58,877 nt of DNA from Herbaspirillum sp. RV1423 (GTDB lineage: Bacteria; Pseudomonadota; Gammaproteobacteria; Burkholderiales; Burkholderiaceae_D). Made by a program: the position numbers and the translations under genes. The DNA is taken from NCBI RefSeq assembly GCF_000577615.1, contig NZ_CBXX010000031.1, positions 1-58,877 on the forward strand. Direction: 5' to 3'. Shown here in pieces: positions 25,895-35,890 of the stretch. Numbering within the stretch: the stretch's first letter is position 1; each line of letters opens with the position of its first letter. A model generated the notes under the pieces. That model ran no database searches. It saw only the letters and a list, made by a program, of their open reading frames with translations, and was not told where the DNA came from.

Positions 25895-27699
25895 ATGACT
25901 ATATACATCAAGAGCAGGAAACACGGCGCTGTCGGCCGTCTACTCAACTTGCAGGCTTCCATCGCCATTTCCACGCTGGCGCTGGCCGCGCCGCTCAATG
26001 CTTCGGCACAACAAGGCGAAGGCAATCTGCCGTCGGTCGAGGTCAAGGAGCGCAATGAATCCTACAAGGCCGAGCGCATCAGCTCGCCCAAATTCACCCA
26101 GCCGCTGGTCGACAGCACGCAGACCATCAACGTCATCAAGAAGGAACTGCTGCGACGACGCTGACTGAAGCGCTGCAGAATAGCGCCGGGGTCGGCACCT
26201 TCAACACCGGCGAAAACGGCAGCACCGCAACCGGCGATTCCATCTTCATGCGCGGCTTCAGCACCGCCAACAGTATCTTCGTCGACAATATCCGCGACCT
26301 CGGCGGCGTATCGCGCGATCTGTTCAACATCGAGCAGGTCGAAGTCGTCAAGGGACCGGCCGGCGCCGATAACGGCCGTGGCGCGCCGACCGGCTACATC
26401 AATATGGTCACCAAGCAGCCGATGCTCGAAAACGCCTACTCCGGCACCGTCGCTTACGGCACCGGTAACCAGAAGCGCGTTACCGCCGACCTGAACCGGC
26501 AGATCGACAGTCTCAACGGTGCGGCGTTCCGTCTCAACCTGCTCAAGCAGGACAGCGGCGTACCGGGCCGCGACCGCGTGGAAAATAACCGCTGGGGCAT
26601 CGCGCCGTCGTTGGCGTTCGGCCTCGGCACGCCGACGCGGGTGTTGTTCAATTATCTGCATCTGGAGCGCGACAATGTGCCGGATGCCGGCATCCCGACC
26701 ATCGGCGCGCCGGGTTTCTTCAATGCCACCACGGTCGGCAAGAATGCCCGCCTGGTGGCGCGCAGCAACTATTACGGCATGGCCGGCGATTACGACAAAA
26801 GCACCAGCGACATGTTCACTGCGACCTTTGAACATGATCTCAGCGCCGACGTGACAATCCGCAACGTCACGCGCTACGGCAAGACCAGGCAGAACTATCT
26901 GATCGGCAGTCCGTACACCATCAATGGTAGTGATGCCAATCCCGCCAACTGGACGGTGAGCCGGCTTTTGCAAACCAGAGATCAGGAAAACGAGATCTTC
27001 ACCAACCAGACCAACGCAATCATCAGATTCCGTACGGGGCCCGTCAAGCACTCCATGACGACGGGACTGGAGTTCATTCGCGAAAAGCAGACGACGGTGC
27101 TTTATGCCGGCCCGACACTGGCCGCCGCCAACCTGTATGCGCCGGATCCCTATGCGCCCGCGAGCGTTCAGGTGCGTCCGAGCGGCGGCCGCAACGAAGG
27201 CACGACCAACACCATCGGCGCATATCTGTTCGACACGCTTGAACTCAGTCCGTCTTTCCAATTGAACGCCGGCATAAGGCTGGATCGCTACACGACCGAC
27301 TTCAACGGCATCGCCGTCTCGACCGCTGCCAGCAATCCGGGTTTGCCCGTCGGCACGCTGGTGCCGACGACGCTGTTCCTGAGCGACCCCGGCGATTACC
27401 AAGGCGGTGAGCTGGTGGTGCACGACACCTACGGCGCGCACGAGGTCAAGCTACCGGCGGGCGATCTCATCCTGTATCCCTCCACCAGTCGCCACGAGGT
27501 CACGCCGGTCACGCAGGGCAGCCGGGTGAGCGCCTTTTTCTGGACCCAGAGCATGATCCGCGACGACCACCGGCGCGGCATGCTGTTCGACCTCGACCGA
27601 GCCATCCATGCCCTGCGTCAGCGGCATGGCGATAGCGAGGAGACCGTGGTGCTGGCCGGGCACTATCACAATCTCCTGCGGCTTTGGGCCGAGACCTAG
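25895..27699 (+). pseudogene. Chimeric remnant: TonB-dependent catecholate siderophore receptor (Fiu-like) fused to the end of a PiuC-type dioxygenase
   Basis: The first frame (25895-26164) has a signal sequence and the receptor start [20 protein letters not shown], then breaks at 26153 just before the expected plug segment. The receptor continues in another frame from 26155 ([59 protein letters not shown]) to about 27370. There the sequence switches in frame to [17 protein letters not shown] and [16 protein letters not shown], ending [11 protein letters not shown], which is the C-terminal half of PiuC/YbiX. The last part of the receptor barrel and the first half of PiuC are missing. In other bacteria fiu and piuC are neighbours, so one deletion explains the join. 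Confidence 0.85.
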
Positions 27700-27766
27700 G
27701 CGAATGACAAGTGCGCAGAAAGAGGGCAGAGAAAGAGGACGAAGGCTCAGTTATAAAAATGGAAGG

Positions 27767-28639
27767 CTAGCGCTGCATCCCCCACTTCTTCACCGTCAAC
27801 CGCTCAATCGCATTGAATCCCAGATTCTCCACCAGCAAGCCGATCAGGATCACCATCGCCAACCCCGCAAACACCTTGTCGGTATACAGCTCATTGCGAT
27901 TCTGAAAGATATACCAACCCAGCCCGCCCTTGCCGCTGGAGGCCCCGAACACCAGCTCCGCAGCAATCAGCGTGCGCCACGCAAACGCCCAGCCGATGCG
28001 CAAGCCGGCCAGGATGGACGGCAAGGCCGCCGGCACCAGCATGAAGAGCACAAACCGCAAGCCGCGCAATCCATAATTGCGCCCTGCCATGCGCAAGGTG
28101 TCCGACACGCCCAGAAAGCCGGCATATGTGTTCAGGGCCAGCGCCCACAATACCGAATGCACGAGCACAAAAATCAGGCTGTTTTCGCCCAGCCCGAACC
28201 ACAGTAAGGCCAGCGGCAACATCGCAATCGCCGGCAGTGGGTTGAACATCGACGTCAGCGTGCTGAGCAGATCGCGTCCCAGTTGCGTCGATACCGCCAG
28301 CGTGGTCAGCGCGAATGCCAGCGCGATGCCGATCAGGTAGCCTTTGACCAGCACCTTGAGCGAAATCCACACCTTGCCGATCAGTTCGCCGGTGACGACG
28401 CCGTCGACGAAAGCATGTGCGGTCTGTATGAAACCCGGCAACAGCAGGTCGTTGTTCTGAATGCGCGCAACGATTTCCCAGATCGCGGCCAGCACCAGCA
28501 GGATGACGGTCTTGCGCACCCAACCTTGCCGCCAGACGCGTTGCCGCAGCGACAGGCTGCGTTCGAGCGGGACGTCGTCCAGCGGCGTCAGGGCGATTTC
28601 ATATTCGTCGCGGATGGGGGGAGAGATAGAGATGCGCAT
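27767..28639 (-). CDS. ABC transporter permease, nitrate/sulfonate/taurine type
   Basis: 290 residues from ATG 28639 (the frame is open far upstream, through the ATPase gene on another frame). Six membrane helices; the family motif LPSILAGLRIGWAFAWRTLI near residue 205 and the C-terminal GLGWYIFQNR and MVILIGLLVENLGF match SsuC/TauC/NrtB permeases. A 45-residue cytoplasmic N-terminus precedes the first helix. It works with the ATPase and one or both binding proteins upstream. The substrate is not shown by the sequence. Confidence 0.88.
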   Translation of the reverse strand: MRISISPPIRDEYEIALTPLDDVPLERSLSLRQRVWRQGWVRKTVILLVLAAIWEIVARIQNNDLLLPGFIQTAHAFVDGVVTGELIGKVWISLKVLVKGYLIGIALAFALTTLAVSTQLGRDLLSTLTSMFNPLPAIAMLPLALLWFGLGENSLIFVLVHSVLWALALNTYAGFLGVSDTLRMAGRNYGLRGLRFVLFMLVPAALPSILAGLRIGWAFAWRTLIAAELVFGASSGKGGLGWYIFQNRNELYTDKVFAGLAMVILIGLLVENLGFNAIERLTVKKWGMQR

Positions 28640-28677
28640 GGCAGGCGGGTCGATAGGAAGGTGAAGATGCGCGGCTC

Positions 28678-29541
28678 TCAATATGAGAAGCGCACATCCT
28701 TGAAGTTGACTTGCGCGGCCGGCTCGGCATGACCTTCGTCGAACAGCAGGCGATGGATGCGCCGCGCGGTTTCCTGGAAGCCGACGCCGCCCAGGCTTTG
28801 CAAGTCGTATTGATGGCTGTTGATTTCGGCGCGCACGCGGCCCGGGTGCGGCGACAGCAGCAGGATGCGATTGCCGACCACCAGTGCTTCTTCGATCGAG
28901 TGGGTGACGAACAACAAGGTGAAACGCACCTCTTCCCACAACATCAGCAATTCTTCCTGCATCTTGCGCCGGGTCAGCGCATCGAGCGCGGCGAAGGGTT
29001 CGTCCATCAACAGGATTTTCGGTTGCATGGCCAGCGCGCGGGCGATGGCGACGCGCGCTTTCATGCCGCCTGAGAGCGTGTGCGGATAGGCATCGGCGAA
29101 TTTGCCGAGGCCGACCTTGTCGAGGTAGTGCAGCGCGCGTTCGGCCGCTTCGCCCCGGCCCAGCGTGCGCGAGGCCAGCAGCGGAAACATCACGTTCTGC
29201 TGCACGGTTTTCCACGGCGGCAACTGGTCGAATTCCTGGAACACGACGATGCGGTCCGGTCCCGGCTGATGAATCGCGACGCCGTCGAGGCGGATTTCTC
29301 CGGTAGCCGGTTTAAGAAAGCCTGCCACGGCTTTGAGCAAGCTCGACTTGCCGCAGCCGGAAGGGCCGAGCAGTACGAAGCGGTCGGCCGGATAGACGTC
29401 GAAACTGACATCGTGCGTGGCTTGCACCACGGCGGTGGCGCTGCGGTACTGCAGGCCGACGCGGTCGACGTGCAGCAAGGGCGTGTGCTCGCCGACCGCG
29501 CGCAGGACCGGCGCATCATGATCAACTACCGGGCTGGGCAT
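28678..29541 (-). CDS. ABC transporter ATP-binding protein, nitrate/sulfonate/taurine type
   Basis: 287 residues from ATG 29541, which lies 20 bases inside the end of the binding-protein gene. Walker A LGPSGCGKSSLLKAVAGF, signature [15 protein letters not shown], Walker B ILLMDEPFAALD and H-loop FVTHSIEEAL are intact, as in SsuB/TauB. An N-terminal extension of about 25 residues and a C-terminal tail of about 40 residues flank the domain. The permease gene follows after 38 bases. Confidence 0.9.
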   Translation of the reverse strand: MPSPVVDHDAPVLRAVGEHTPLLHVDRVGLQYRSATAVVQATHDVSFDVYPADRFVLLGPSGCGKSSLLKAVAGFLKPATGEIRLDGVAIHQPGPDRIVVFQEFDQLPPWKTVQQNVMFPLLASRTLGRGEAAERALHYLDKVGLGKFADAYPHTLSGGMKARVAIARALAMQPKILLMDEPFAALDALTRRKMQEELLMLWEEVRFTLLFVTHSIEEALVVGNRILLLSPHPGRVRAEINSHQYDLQSLGGVGFQETARRIHRLLFDEGHAEPAAQVNFKDVRFSY

Positions 29542-30523
29542 AAGCTTCTTCAAAAAAATAATCCTTCCACGACGCTGCGCGGTTTTTGAGTACGCCGATG
29601 TCATGCAGCTTGTCGGCATACACATAGCTGCGCTGCGGCGAGACGGTGAAGTCGATTTCCGGGTCTTCGACGATCTTGCGCACGAACTCGGGTGCCAGTT
29701 TCGACTTCTGCACGCGGATGAAGGTGTCGGCGGCCTTGGCCTTGTTGGCGCGGATGAATTGCGCGGCTTCAACCAGCGCGCTGTAGAAGGCCTTGTAGGT
29801 CTTCGGATTGTCGTCGTGGAATTTCTGCGTGGTGTAGAGCACGTTAAACGTCGCCGGGCCGCCGAGGATGTCGTAGGAACTGATGATCTTGTGCACGTTC
29901 TTGTTCTCCAGCGCCTGATACTGGAACGGCGGACTGGAGAAGTGCGTATCGATCTCGGAGCCGCCGGCAATCAGCGCGACGGTGGCGTCAGGATGCGGCA
30001 GGCTCACCGAAATGGCATCGAAGCGTTTGTAGTCGTTCTTGCCGAACAGGCGCGCGGTTTCGATCTGCAGCGTGCGCGACTGGAAGCCGACGCCGGCGGC
30101 GGGCACGGCGATGCGGTCCTTGTCGCTGAGGTCTTGCAGCGTCTTCACTTTCGGATTGTTGCTCAGCAAATAGTTGGGCATGGAGCCGAGCGAAGCGATC
30201 GCCTTGACGTTCTGGCGGCCGCGCGTGCGGTCCCACAGCGTCAGCATCGGCGGCACGCCGGCCGAGACGACATCGAGCGCACCGGCCAGCAGCGCTTCGT
30301 TCATGGCGGTGGCGCCGGAGATGCTGTTCCACTCGACCTTGATGTCGAGGCCTTGCTGCTTGCCGTGTTTTTCGATCAGTTTCTGGTCTTGCACGACATC
30401 GAGGATCAGGTAGCCGATGCCGAATTGCTGGGCGATGCGGATCTGGCCTTCGGCGCGGGCGTCGGCGCTAAATCCCAGCGCGGCGGTGATCGCGGTGGCG
30501 GCGATGAGTGAAGTGAGGCGCAT
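29522..30523 (-). CDS. ABC transporter substrate-binding protein (second of a tandem pair)
   Basis: 333 residues, signal peptide to about residue 24 (SADARA). It has the SsuA/NMT1 fold: IRIAQQFGIGYLILDVVQDQ, LSDKDRIAVPAAGVGFQSR and PHPDATVALIAGGSEIDTHF. ATG 30523 is preceded by GGAGG. It is clearly paralogous to the gene just upstream; the phrases DQKLIEKHGK, WDRTRGRQNV and NPKTYKAF are shared. The two genes are one base apart. It overlaps the ATPase gene by 20 bases. Confidence 0.9.
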   Translation of the reverse strand: MRLTSLIAATAITAALGFSADARAEGQIRIAQQFGIGYLILDVVQDQKLIEKHGKQQGLDIKVEWNSISGATAMNEALLAGALDVVSAGVPPMLTLWDRTRGRQNVKAIASLGSMPNYLLSNNPKVKTLQDLSDKDRIAVPAAGVGFQSRTLQIETARLFGKNDYKRFDAISVSLPHPDATVALIAGGSEIDTHFSSPPFQYQALENKNVHKIISSYDILGGPATFNVLYTTQKFHDDNPKTYKAFYSALVEAAQFIRANKAKAADTFIRVQKSKLAPEFVRKIVEDPEIDFTVSPQRSYVYADKLHDIGVLKNRAASWKDYFFEEAYAQPGS

Positions 30524-30524
30524 C

Positions 30525-31547
30525 TTAGCTGCCTCCGGCGATGTGGGCGTCGTCGAAGAAGTAATCCTTCACCGAGGTCGGCTTGTTCTTGATGGCGCCG
30601 ACGCGATACATGAATTCGGCGAGCGGGTAAGTGTTTTGCGGCGTGATCTTGAACTGCACTTCGGGATTCTTGATGATTTTCAGCAAGAGGTCGCGATCGA
30701 TCTTGGCGTTGCTGGTGCGGATATACGTATCGGCCGCTTTTTCCGGATTGGCGGCGACGAATTTGGCGGCTTCATCCAGCGCGCCGACGAAGGCCTTGTA
30801 GGTCTTGGGATTGTCCTTGCGGAATTTCTCGGTGGCGTACAGCACGGTGGCCGACGACGGCCCGCCCAGCACCTGGTAGGAATTCAGCACGATGTGGGCC
30901 TTGGGATTGCCGGCCAGTTCCTGTTCCTGGAACGGCGGGTTGCCGAAGTGGGCGCTGATTTCGGTGCCGCCGTTGATGATGGCGGCGGCTGCGTCAGGGT
31001 GCGGTACGGCGACGCTGATCTTGTCGAGCCTGTTGTACTGGGCGTCGCCCCATTGCTTGGCCGACGCCAGTTGCAGCACGCGCGATTGCACCGAGACGCC
31101 GACAGCGGGCAGGGCGATGCGGTCCTTGTCGCTGAGGTCGGCGATGGTCCTGACGTTGGGATTGTTGCTGACGAGATAGTAGGGCAGGTTGCCGAGCGAA
31201 GCGACGCCGCGCACGTTCTGGCGGCCGCGGGTGCGGTCCCAGATGGTCAGCAACGGACCGACGCCGGCGCCGGCGATGTCGATCGCGCCCGACAGCAGCG
31301 CGTCGTTGACGGCCGAGCCGCCGGACAGCTTGATCCATTCGACCTTGATGTCGACGCCTTCGCTCTTGCCGTGCTTTTCGATCAGTTTCTGATCCTGGGC
31401 GACGTTGAGCAGCAGATAGACGATGCCGAATTGTTCGGCGATGCGCAACTGGCCTTCGGCGCGGGCCAATGACGGCGCCGCAAGGCCAAGGGCGACGCTA
31501 AAGAGACTAAAGCTCAGCGTGGCTGAGAGAAAACGTTTGGCGAACAT
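30525..31547 (-). CDS. ABC transporter substrate-binding protein (first of a tandem pair)
   Basis: 340 residues from ATG 31547 (GGAG upstream; a TTG at 31571 is rejected). Signal peptide to about residue 30 (APSLARA), then LRIAEQFGIVYLLLNVAQDQ and the same landmark segments as its tandem copy. It is the first gene of the transporter operon. Compounds bound by this family include aliphatic sulfonates, taurine and nitrate; which applies here cannot be told. Confidence 0.9.
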   Translation of the reverse strand: MFAKRFLSATLSFSLFSVALGLAAPSLARAEGQLRIAEQFGIVYLLLNVAQDQKLIEKHGKSEGVDIKVEWIKLSGGSAVNDALLSGAIDIAGAGVGPLLTIWDRTRGRQNVRGVASLGNLPYYLVSNNPNVRTIADLSDKDRIALPAVGVSVQSRVLQLASAKQWGDAQYNRLDKISVAVPHPDAAAAIINGGTEISAHFGNPPFQEQELAGNPKAHIVLNSYQVLGGPSSATVLYATEKFRKDNPKTYKAFVGALDEAAKFVAANPEKAADTYIRTSNAKIDRDLLLKIIKNPEVQFKITPQNTYPLAEFMYRVGAIKNKPTSVKDYFFDDAHIAGGS

Positions 31548-31956
31548 GGATACTCCGTATGGATGCGGCAAACCTCGTGCAATGAGGGCTTAAGAACAAA
31601 CTTCATCGAAAGCCGTTGTTCTTTATGAGATTGGAGTATATAAAGCCGCTCGCAGAATGAAAAACGCGTTTATTGCATATCTTTATGCGGTTTTTGCTGC
31701 ATTTTGGCGGTGGTTGCTGCGAGTTGCGTTTTGGGGCGAACCGGCGCGAGGAATTTGTCGCCGGCCATCAGGCGGCAATACTTGCGGTTGCCGCAATGTC
31801 AAGCGTGGCGGGCAGTGCAGATGCCTTTGCGCAACGCAGTATCCCGCCGGGGAGATAGTGAGATAAAGTACGCGCTAGTCGGCGCTGAAATGCCAGATTG
31901 CGACAGATGCCTGTACGCAATCGAATGACAAGCATCAAATCAAATACGGGAAAACA
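31548..31956. other. Divergent intergenic region between the ABC operon and kup
   Basis: No supported gene. Short frames exist, one containing HQAAILAVAAMSSVAGSADAFAQ, which looks like a signal-peptide fragment, but they lack a ribosome-binding site and continuation. AT-rich bases around 31610-31650 (with TATACT and CTTTAT on the minus strand) probably hold the ABC operon promoter. Nothing recognisable marks the kup promoter. Confidence 0.45.
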
Positions 31957-33858
31957 ATGAGTTCAGCTCAGATCAGGCCAGATTATTCCTTCCGGTCGCA
32001 AAAACTCCACATCATCACTCTGGCAGCATTGGGCGTCGTGTTCGGCGACATCGGCACCAGCCCGCTGTATGCGCTCAAGGAATGCTTCAGTCCGGAACAC
32101 GGTATCGCGTTTACTCCCGATGCCGTGCTGGGCATCATTTCCATGCTGTTCTGGTCGATCACGATCGTGGTGTCGTTCAAGTACGTGCTGTTCGTCATGC
32201 GTGCCGACAACAACGGCGAGGGTGGCGTACTGGCGCTGATGGCGCTGTCGCTGCGCACGGCGGTGAGCGGTTCGCCGCGCGCCAAGCTGCTGATGATGCT
32301 GGGCGTGTTCGGCGCCTGCATGTTCTATGGCGACGTGGTGATCACGCCGGCAATCTCGGTGTTGTCGGCGGTGGAAGGGATGGACATCGCCGCGCCGGGG
32401 ACCTCGCGTTACGTGATCCCGCTGACGCTGGCGATCCTGATCGGCCTGTTCCTGATCCAGCGCCACGGCACCAATCTGGTCGGCAAGCTGTTTGGGCCGA
32501 TCATGTTCCTGTGGTTTGTCTCTCTGGGTGCGCTGGGCTTGCTCCATATCCTCAAGGCGCCTGGTATCCTGGTGGCGGTCAATCCTTATTACGCGGTGCA
32601 TTTCATGATGGAGCACGCGCTGCAGGCTTTCATCGTGCTCGGTTCGGTGGTGCTGGTGCTGACCGGTGCGGAGGCGTTGTATGCCGACATGGGGCACTTC
32701 GGCATTCGTCCGATCCGCTTTGCGTGGCTGTACACAGTGATGCCTTGCCTGCTGATCAATTACTTCGGCCAGGGCGCAAACCTGCTGAGCCATCCCGAGG
32801 CGATCAAGAATCCGTTTTACCTGATGGTGCCGGAGGTGCTGCTGGTGCCGATGGTGGTGCTGGCGACGTGCGCCACGGTGATTGCGTCGCAGGCGGTGAT
32901 TTCGGGCGCGTTCTCACTGACCAGCCAGGCCATCCTGCTGGGCTTCGTGCCGCGCATGCGCATCCTGCATACCTCGGAAGACGAGCGCGGCCAGATCTAT
33001 ATCCCGCTGATCAACTGGATGCTGCTGGTGCTGGTGGTGGCGGTGGTGCTGGCGTTCAAGAAGTCCGACAACCTGGCGGCGGCCTACGGCGTGGCCGTGA
33101 CGACCACGATGGTGATTACCACCATGTTGGCGGCGGTGGTCATGCGCATTGAATGGAAGTGGCATCCGGTGCTGGTGACGCTGGTGATCAGCGCCTTCTT
33201 CACGGTAGACCTGGCGTTCTTTGCCGCCAACTTGCTGAAGATCGCCGATGGCGGCTGGTTCCCGCTGTTGCTGGGCGGTGTTGCCTTTTTCCTGCTGATG
33301 ACCTGGTATTCGGGCCGCATGTTGCTGCGCACGCGCATCAAGGATGACGGCATTCCGCTTGAACCTTTCATCGAAGGCCTGCTGGCGCATCCGCCGCATC
33401 GCGTCGGCGGCACGGCGGTGTTCATGACCGGCAACATCAACACGGTGCCGGTGGCGCTGCTGCATAACCTCAAGCACAACCGCATCCTGCATGAACGCGT
33501 GTTCTTCCTGAAGATCAGCATCTGGGACGTGCCGTTCGTCGCCGACAAGGAGCGTCTGACGCTCAAGGAGCTGGGCGGCAACGTCTATCTGCTGCGCGCG
33601 GCGTTCGGTTTCAAGGAAGCACCGGAAGTGAACAAGGTGCTGGACCTGGCCGCGACGCAATTCGGCATGGAATTCGATCTGATGGACACGTCTTTCTTCC
33701 TGGCGCGCGATACGGTGGTGCCGAGCAAGTTGCTGGGCATGTCGCTGTGGCGTGAGCAACTGTTTGCATGGATGTACCAGAACGGCGCCAAGCCGTCGGA
33801 CTTCTTCCACATCCCGGCCAACCGGGTAGTGGAATTGGGCACCAAGGTGGAAATCTAA
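31957..33858 (+). CDS. kup: Kup potassium uptake protein
   Basis: 633 residues. The N-terminal signature [19 protein letters not shown] is diagnostic of the KUP/HAK/KT family, followed by about twelve membrane helices ([17 protein letters not shown] in the second block) and a soluble C-terminal domain of about 170 residues. It imports K+ with protons through the inner membrane. Full family length and no lesions. It is monocistronic, with a convergent DMT exporter 17 bases downstream. Confidence 0.95.
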   Translation: MSSAQIRPDYSFRSQKLHIITLAALGVVFGDIGTSPLYALKECFSPEHGIAFTPDAVLGIISMLFWSITIVVSFKYVLFVMRADNNGEGGVLALMALSLRTAVSGSPRAKLLMMLGVFGACMFYGDVVITPAISVLSAVEGMDIAAPGTSRYVIPLTLAILIGLFLIQRHGTNLVGKLFGPIMFLWFVSLGALGLLHILKAPGILVAVNPYYAVHFMMEHALQAFIVLGSVVLVLTGAEALYADMGHFGIRPIRFAWLYTVMPCLLINYFGQGANLLSHPEAIKNPFYLMVPEVLLVPMVVLATCATVIASQAVISGAFSLTSQAILLGFVPRMRILHTSEDERGQIYIPLINWMLLVLVVAVVLAFKKSDNLAAAYGVAVTTTMVITTMLAAVVMRIEWKWHPVLVTLVISAFFTVDLAFFAANLLKIADGGWFPLLLGGVAFFLLMTWYSGRMLLRTRIKDDGIPLEPFIEGLLAHPPHRVGGTAVFMTGNINTVPVALLHNLKHNRILHERVFFLKISIWDVPFVADKERLTLKELGGNVYLLRAAFGFKEAPEVNKVLDLAATQFGMEFDLMDTSFFLARDTVVPSKLLGMSLWREQLFAWMYQNGAKPSDFFHIPANRVVELGTKVEI

Positions 33859-33875
33859 ATTAAAACGCGTCCGCG

Positions 33876-34712
33876 TTATCGGTGCATGCCCAGTACGATG
33901 GCGCCGAGCGTGATGACGATGCAGGCGGAGGTGCGCCGCATCGTCAATTTTTCACCCAGGAAGATCGCGCCGATCAAGGCGGCGAACAGCACCGAGGTCT
34001 CGCGTAGCGCGGAGACCGTTCCCATGGGCGCCAGCATCACGGCCCAGATCACAATCCCGTAAGCCAGCAAGGACATCATGCCGCCGGCAAGGCCGAACCA
34101 GTTTTCCTTGCGTGTGCCGGCCATCGGCAAGCGGCGGTGCATCCACATGAAAATCAGCGCCAGCGGAAAACTGTCCAGCACGAACAGCCAGCCCGAATAC
34201 GCCAGCGCATCGCCGGCGGCGCGCGCGCCGATGCCATCGGTCACGGTGTAGGCGGCGATGAAGGCGCCGGTGGTAAAGGCCGCGATCGGGCCGGAGAGGT
34301 TGTGGCGGTCCTTGATGTGCGCCAGACTGATGATGCCTATCGAAACCAGCGCCACGCCCAGCCACGTATACGTACTCATTTGTTCGCCGACGAAGATGGC
34401 GGCGCCGATCGAGACCAGCATCGGCGACGAGCCGCGCGCGATCGGGTAGGACTGGCCGAAGTCGCCGATGCGGTAGGCGCGGATCAGGAACAGGTTGTAG
34501 CCGGTGTGCAGGATCGCCGACAGAATGATGTAGGGCCAGGCGGCGGCTTGCGGCAGCGGCCGTAGCAGCACCAGCGGAATCGCGCCGATGCCGGCGCCGA
34601 TGGTCATGACGGTCAGCGAGGCGAGGCGGTCGCCGCTGCTTTTCAATAAGGCATTCCAGGAAGCGTGCAACAGGGCGGCGCAGAGCACCAGGGCGACGAT
34701 GGCGAGGCTCAT
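33876..34712 (-). CDS. EamA/DMT-family transporter
   Basis: 278 residues with ten predicted helices in two EamA halves. HASWNALLKSSGDRLASL at the start, IARGSSPMLVSIGAAIFVGE in the middle and LRETSVLFAALIGAIFLGEKL near the end are typical of drug/metabolite exporters. The substrate is unknown. It converges on kup. A strong hairpin separates its start from the TrmB-like gene upstream. Confidence 0.87.
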   Translation of the reverse strand: MSLAIVALVLCAALLHASWNALLKSSGDRLASLTVMTIGAGIGAIPLVLLRPLPQAAAWPYIILSAILHTGYNLFLIRAYRIGDFGQSYPIARGSSPMLVSIGAAIFVGEQMSTYTWLGVALVSIGIISLAHIKDRHNLSGPIAAFTTGAFIAAYTVTDGIGARAAGDALAYSGWLFVLDSFPLALIFMWMHRRLPMAGTRKENWFGLAGGMMSLLAYGIVIWAVMLAPMGTVSALRETSVLFAALIGAIFLGEKLTMRRTSACIVITLGAIVLGMHR

Positions 34713-34753
34713 GCGGGCAATCCGGTATGATGAGTCATGAAAAAAGAGGCGAA

Positions 34754-34780
34754 ATCATAGGGGGCAAAGCCCCCTATGAT
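34754..34780 (-). terminator. Intrinsic terminator after the TrmB-like gene
   Basis: A perfect 12-base-pair stem (34754-34765 with 34769-34780) and three-base loop, followed on the minus strand after eight bases by a run of six T. It lies 36 bases past the stop of the TrmB-like gene and upstream of the DMT gene. Confidence 0.78.
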
Positions 34781-34815
34781 ACGCCGCCTCAATTGCGCAT
34801 GCCGTCAACTCGCCG

Positions 34816-35499
34816 TCAGCCGGCGAAAGCGCGTTGTGCGAGAAGCGCGACGCGGCAGCGCCACAACGCGTGTCCGGAGGCGAGGTATTTGCGTTCGAAC
34901 GGCGTGATCGGTGCATCGGTGGCGTAGGCCTCGCAGGATGTTTGCTGTCCGCTCAGTTGGGTCAGCGCGCTGGCGAATTCTTCGATGTAGATGCGCCAGT
35001 TGCTGCGGCATTCGATGGCGCCGCCGAGCGCGACGATGGCCGGGAATACCGCATGGCCATGCCAGCGCCGTGCGAGGTGGGCAGTCTTGGGCCAAGGGTT
35101 GGGATACAGCAGATATTGGCGCGCAGGAAAGATTCCCGCGTCCAGCAACAGCCGCCAGTAATCGACGAGGTCGGCGCGGATGAAACAGAGATTGTCCGGT
35201 TCCGGTCCGTTCCATTGCGTGTTGCGCGTGAGGCGGTCTTCGGACTGGTCGATGCCGATGACGAAATGGTCGGGATGCTGCGCCGCCAGATTCAGTGTCG
35301 ATAGGCCGACGCCGCAGCCGGTGTCCAGGATCAACGGTGCCGAGCCGGCCTTGCACCAAGCGGCAACGCTTTGCTCAAAGGCGCGACGGTTGTAATCGGC
35401 GACAGGTTTGCGGAACGGCGTGGCGGCATGCTTTGCGACCAGTGTCGCCAAATGCTCGTGGATGCCGGTCTGGCTGCTGGCGATGGGCGAGGAGTTCAT
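34816..35499 (-). CDS. TrmB-like SAM-dependent methyltransferase
   Basis: 227 residues. SAM-binding motif LILDTGCGVGLSTLNLAA near residue 57, then IGIDQSEDRL and the TrmB signature LLYPNPWPKTAHLARRWHGH. TrmB makes m7G46 in tRNA. The sequence is divergent from standard TrmB (no GFG-like entry motif, a long N-terminus), so it may be a paralogue with another target. It is monocistronic, ended by a strong terminator. Confidence 0.72.
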   Translation of the reverse strand: MNSSPIASSQTGIHEHLATLVAKHAATPFRKPVADYNRRAFEQSVAAWCKAGSAPLILDTGCGVGLSTLNLAAQHPDHFVIGIDQSEDRLTRNTQWNGPEPDNLCFIRADLVDYWRLLLDAGIFPARQYLLYPNPWPKTAHLARRWHGHAVFPAIVALGGAIECRSNWRIYIEEFASALTQLSGQQTSCEAYATDAPITPFERKYLASGHALWRCRVALLAQRAFAG

Positions 35500-35632
35500 T
35501 CAGGCCGAGTGAAAAGGAGCGACGGATGTCGCGACAGGCCTGGAATTATAACGGGAGGAGAATCGAAAGGGGATGCGTGGCGGTGCAACGCGGCCCCGCC
35601 GGATGAACCGGCAGGACCGCATCACGGTCTGC

Positions 35633-35890
35633 TCAGTGGAGGGTCATCGGATGACGCATCATCAGATCGTATTTGCTGAGGAAGTTATCGATGTCTTCCA
35701 TCGATGGTTCCGTCGCGATCAGATCCTGTACGTCCTTGCGGAACAGCTCGGCCGCAGGGCCGCCGATGTAGATTTCGCGTTGGCCAGACTTGTCCATGAT
35801 TTCGTAACCGCCGAAGCGCAGGGCTTCGTGGTCATGGTCGGCACCGAATTCAACGACGCTGTATTGCTCACTGTTGTAGATCAGGTTCAT
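35633..35890 (-). CDS. DUF3567 protein
   Basis: 85 residues. MNLIYNSEQYSVVEFG, GGYEIMDKSGQREIYIGG and the ending are typical of the DUF3567 family, small soluble proteins of Burkholderiales with no known function. It has an AGGAGCC-type ribosome-binding site. It stands alone on the minus strand. Confidence 0.8.
   Translation of the reverse strand: MNLIYNSEQYSVVEFGADHDHEALRFGGYEIMDKSGQREIYIGGPAAELFRKDVQDLIATEPSMEDIDNFLSKYDLMMRHPMTLH

Noticed and set aside
31657..31866. Short plus-strand frames before kup, one with a signal-peptide-like stretch
   Set aside because: No ribosome-binding site and the product ends right after the hydrophobic stretch; at best a decayed fragment.
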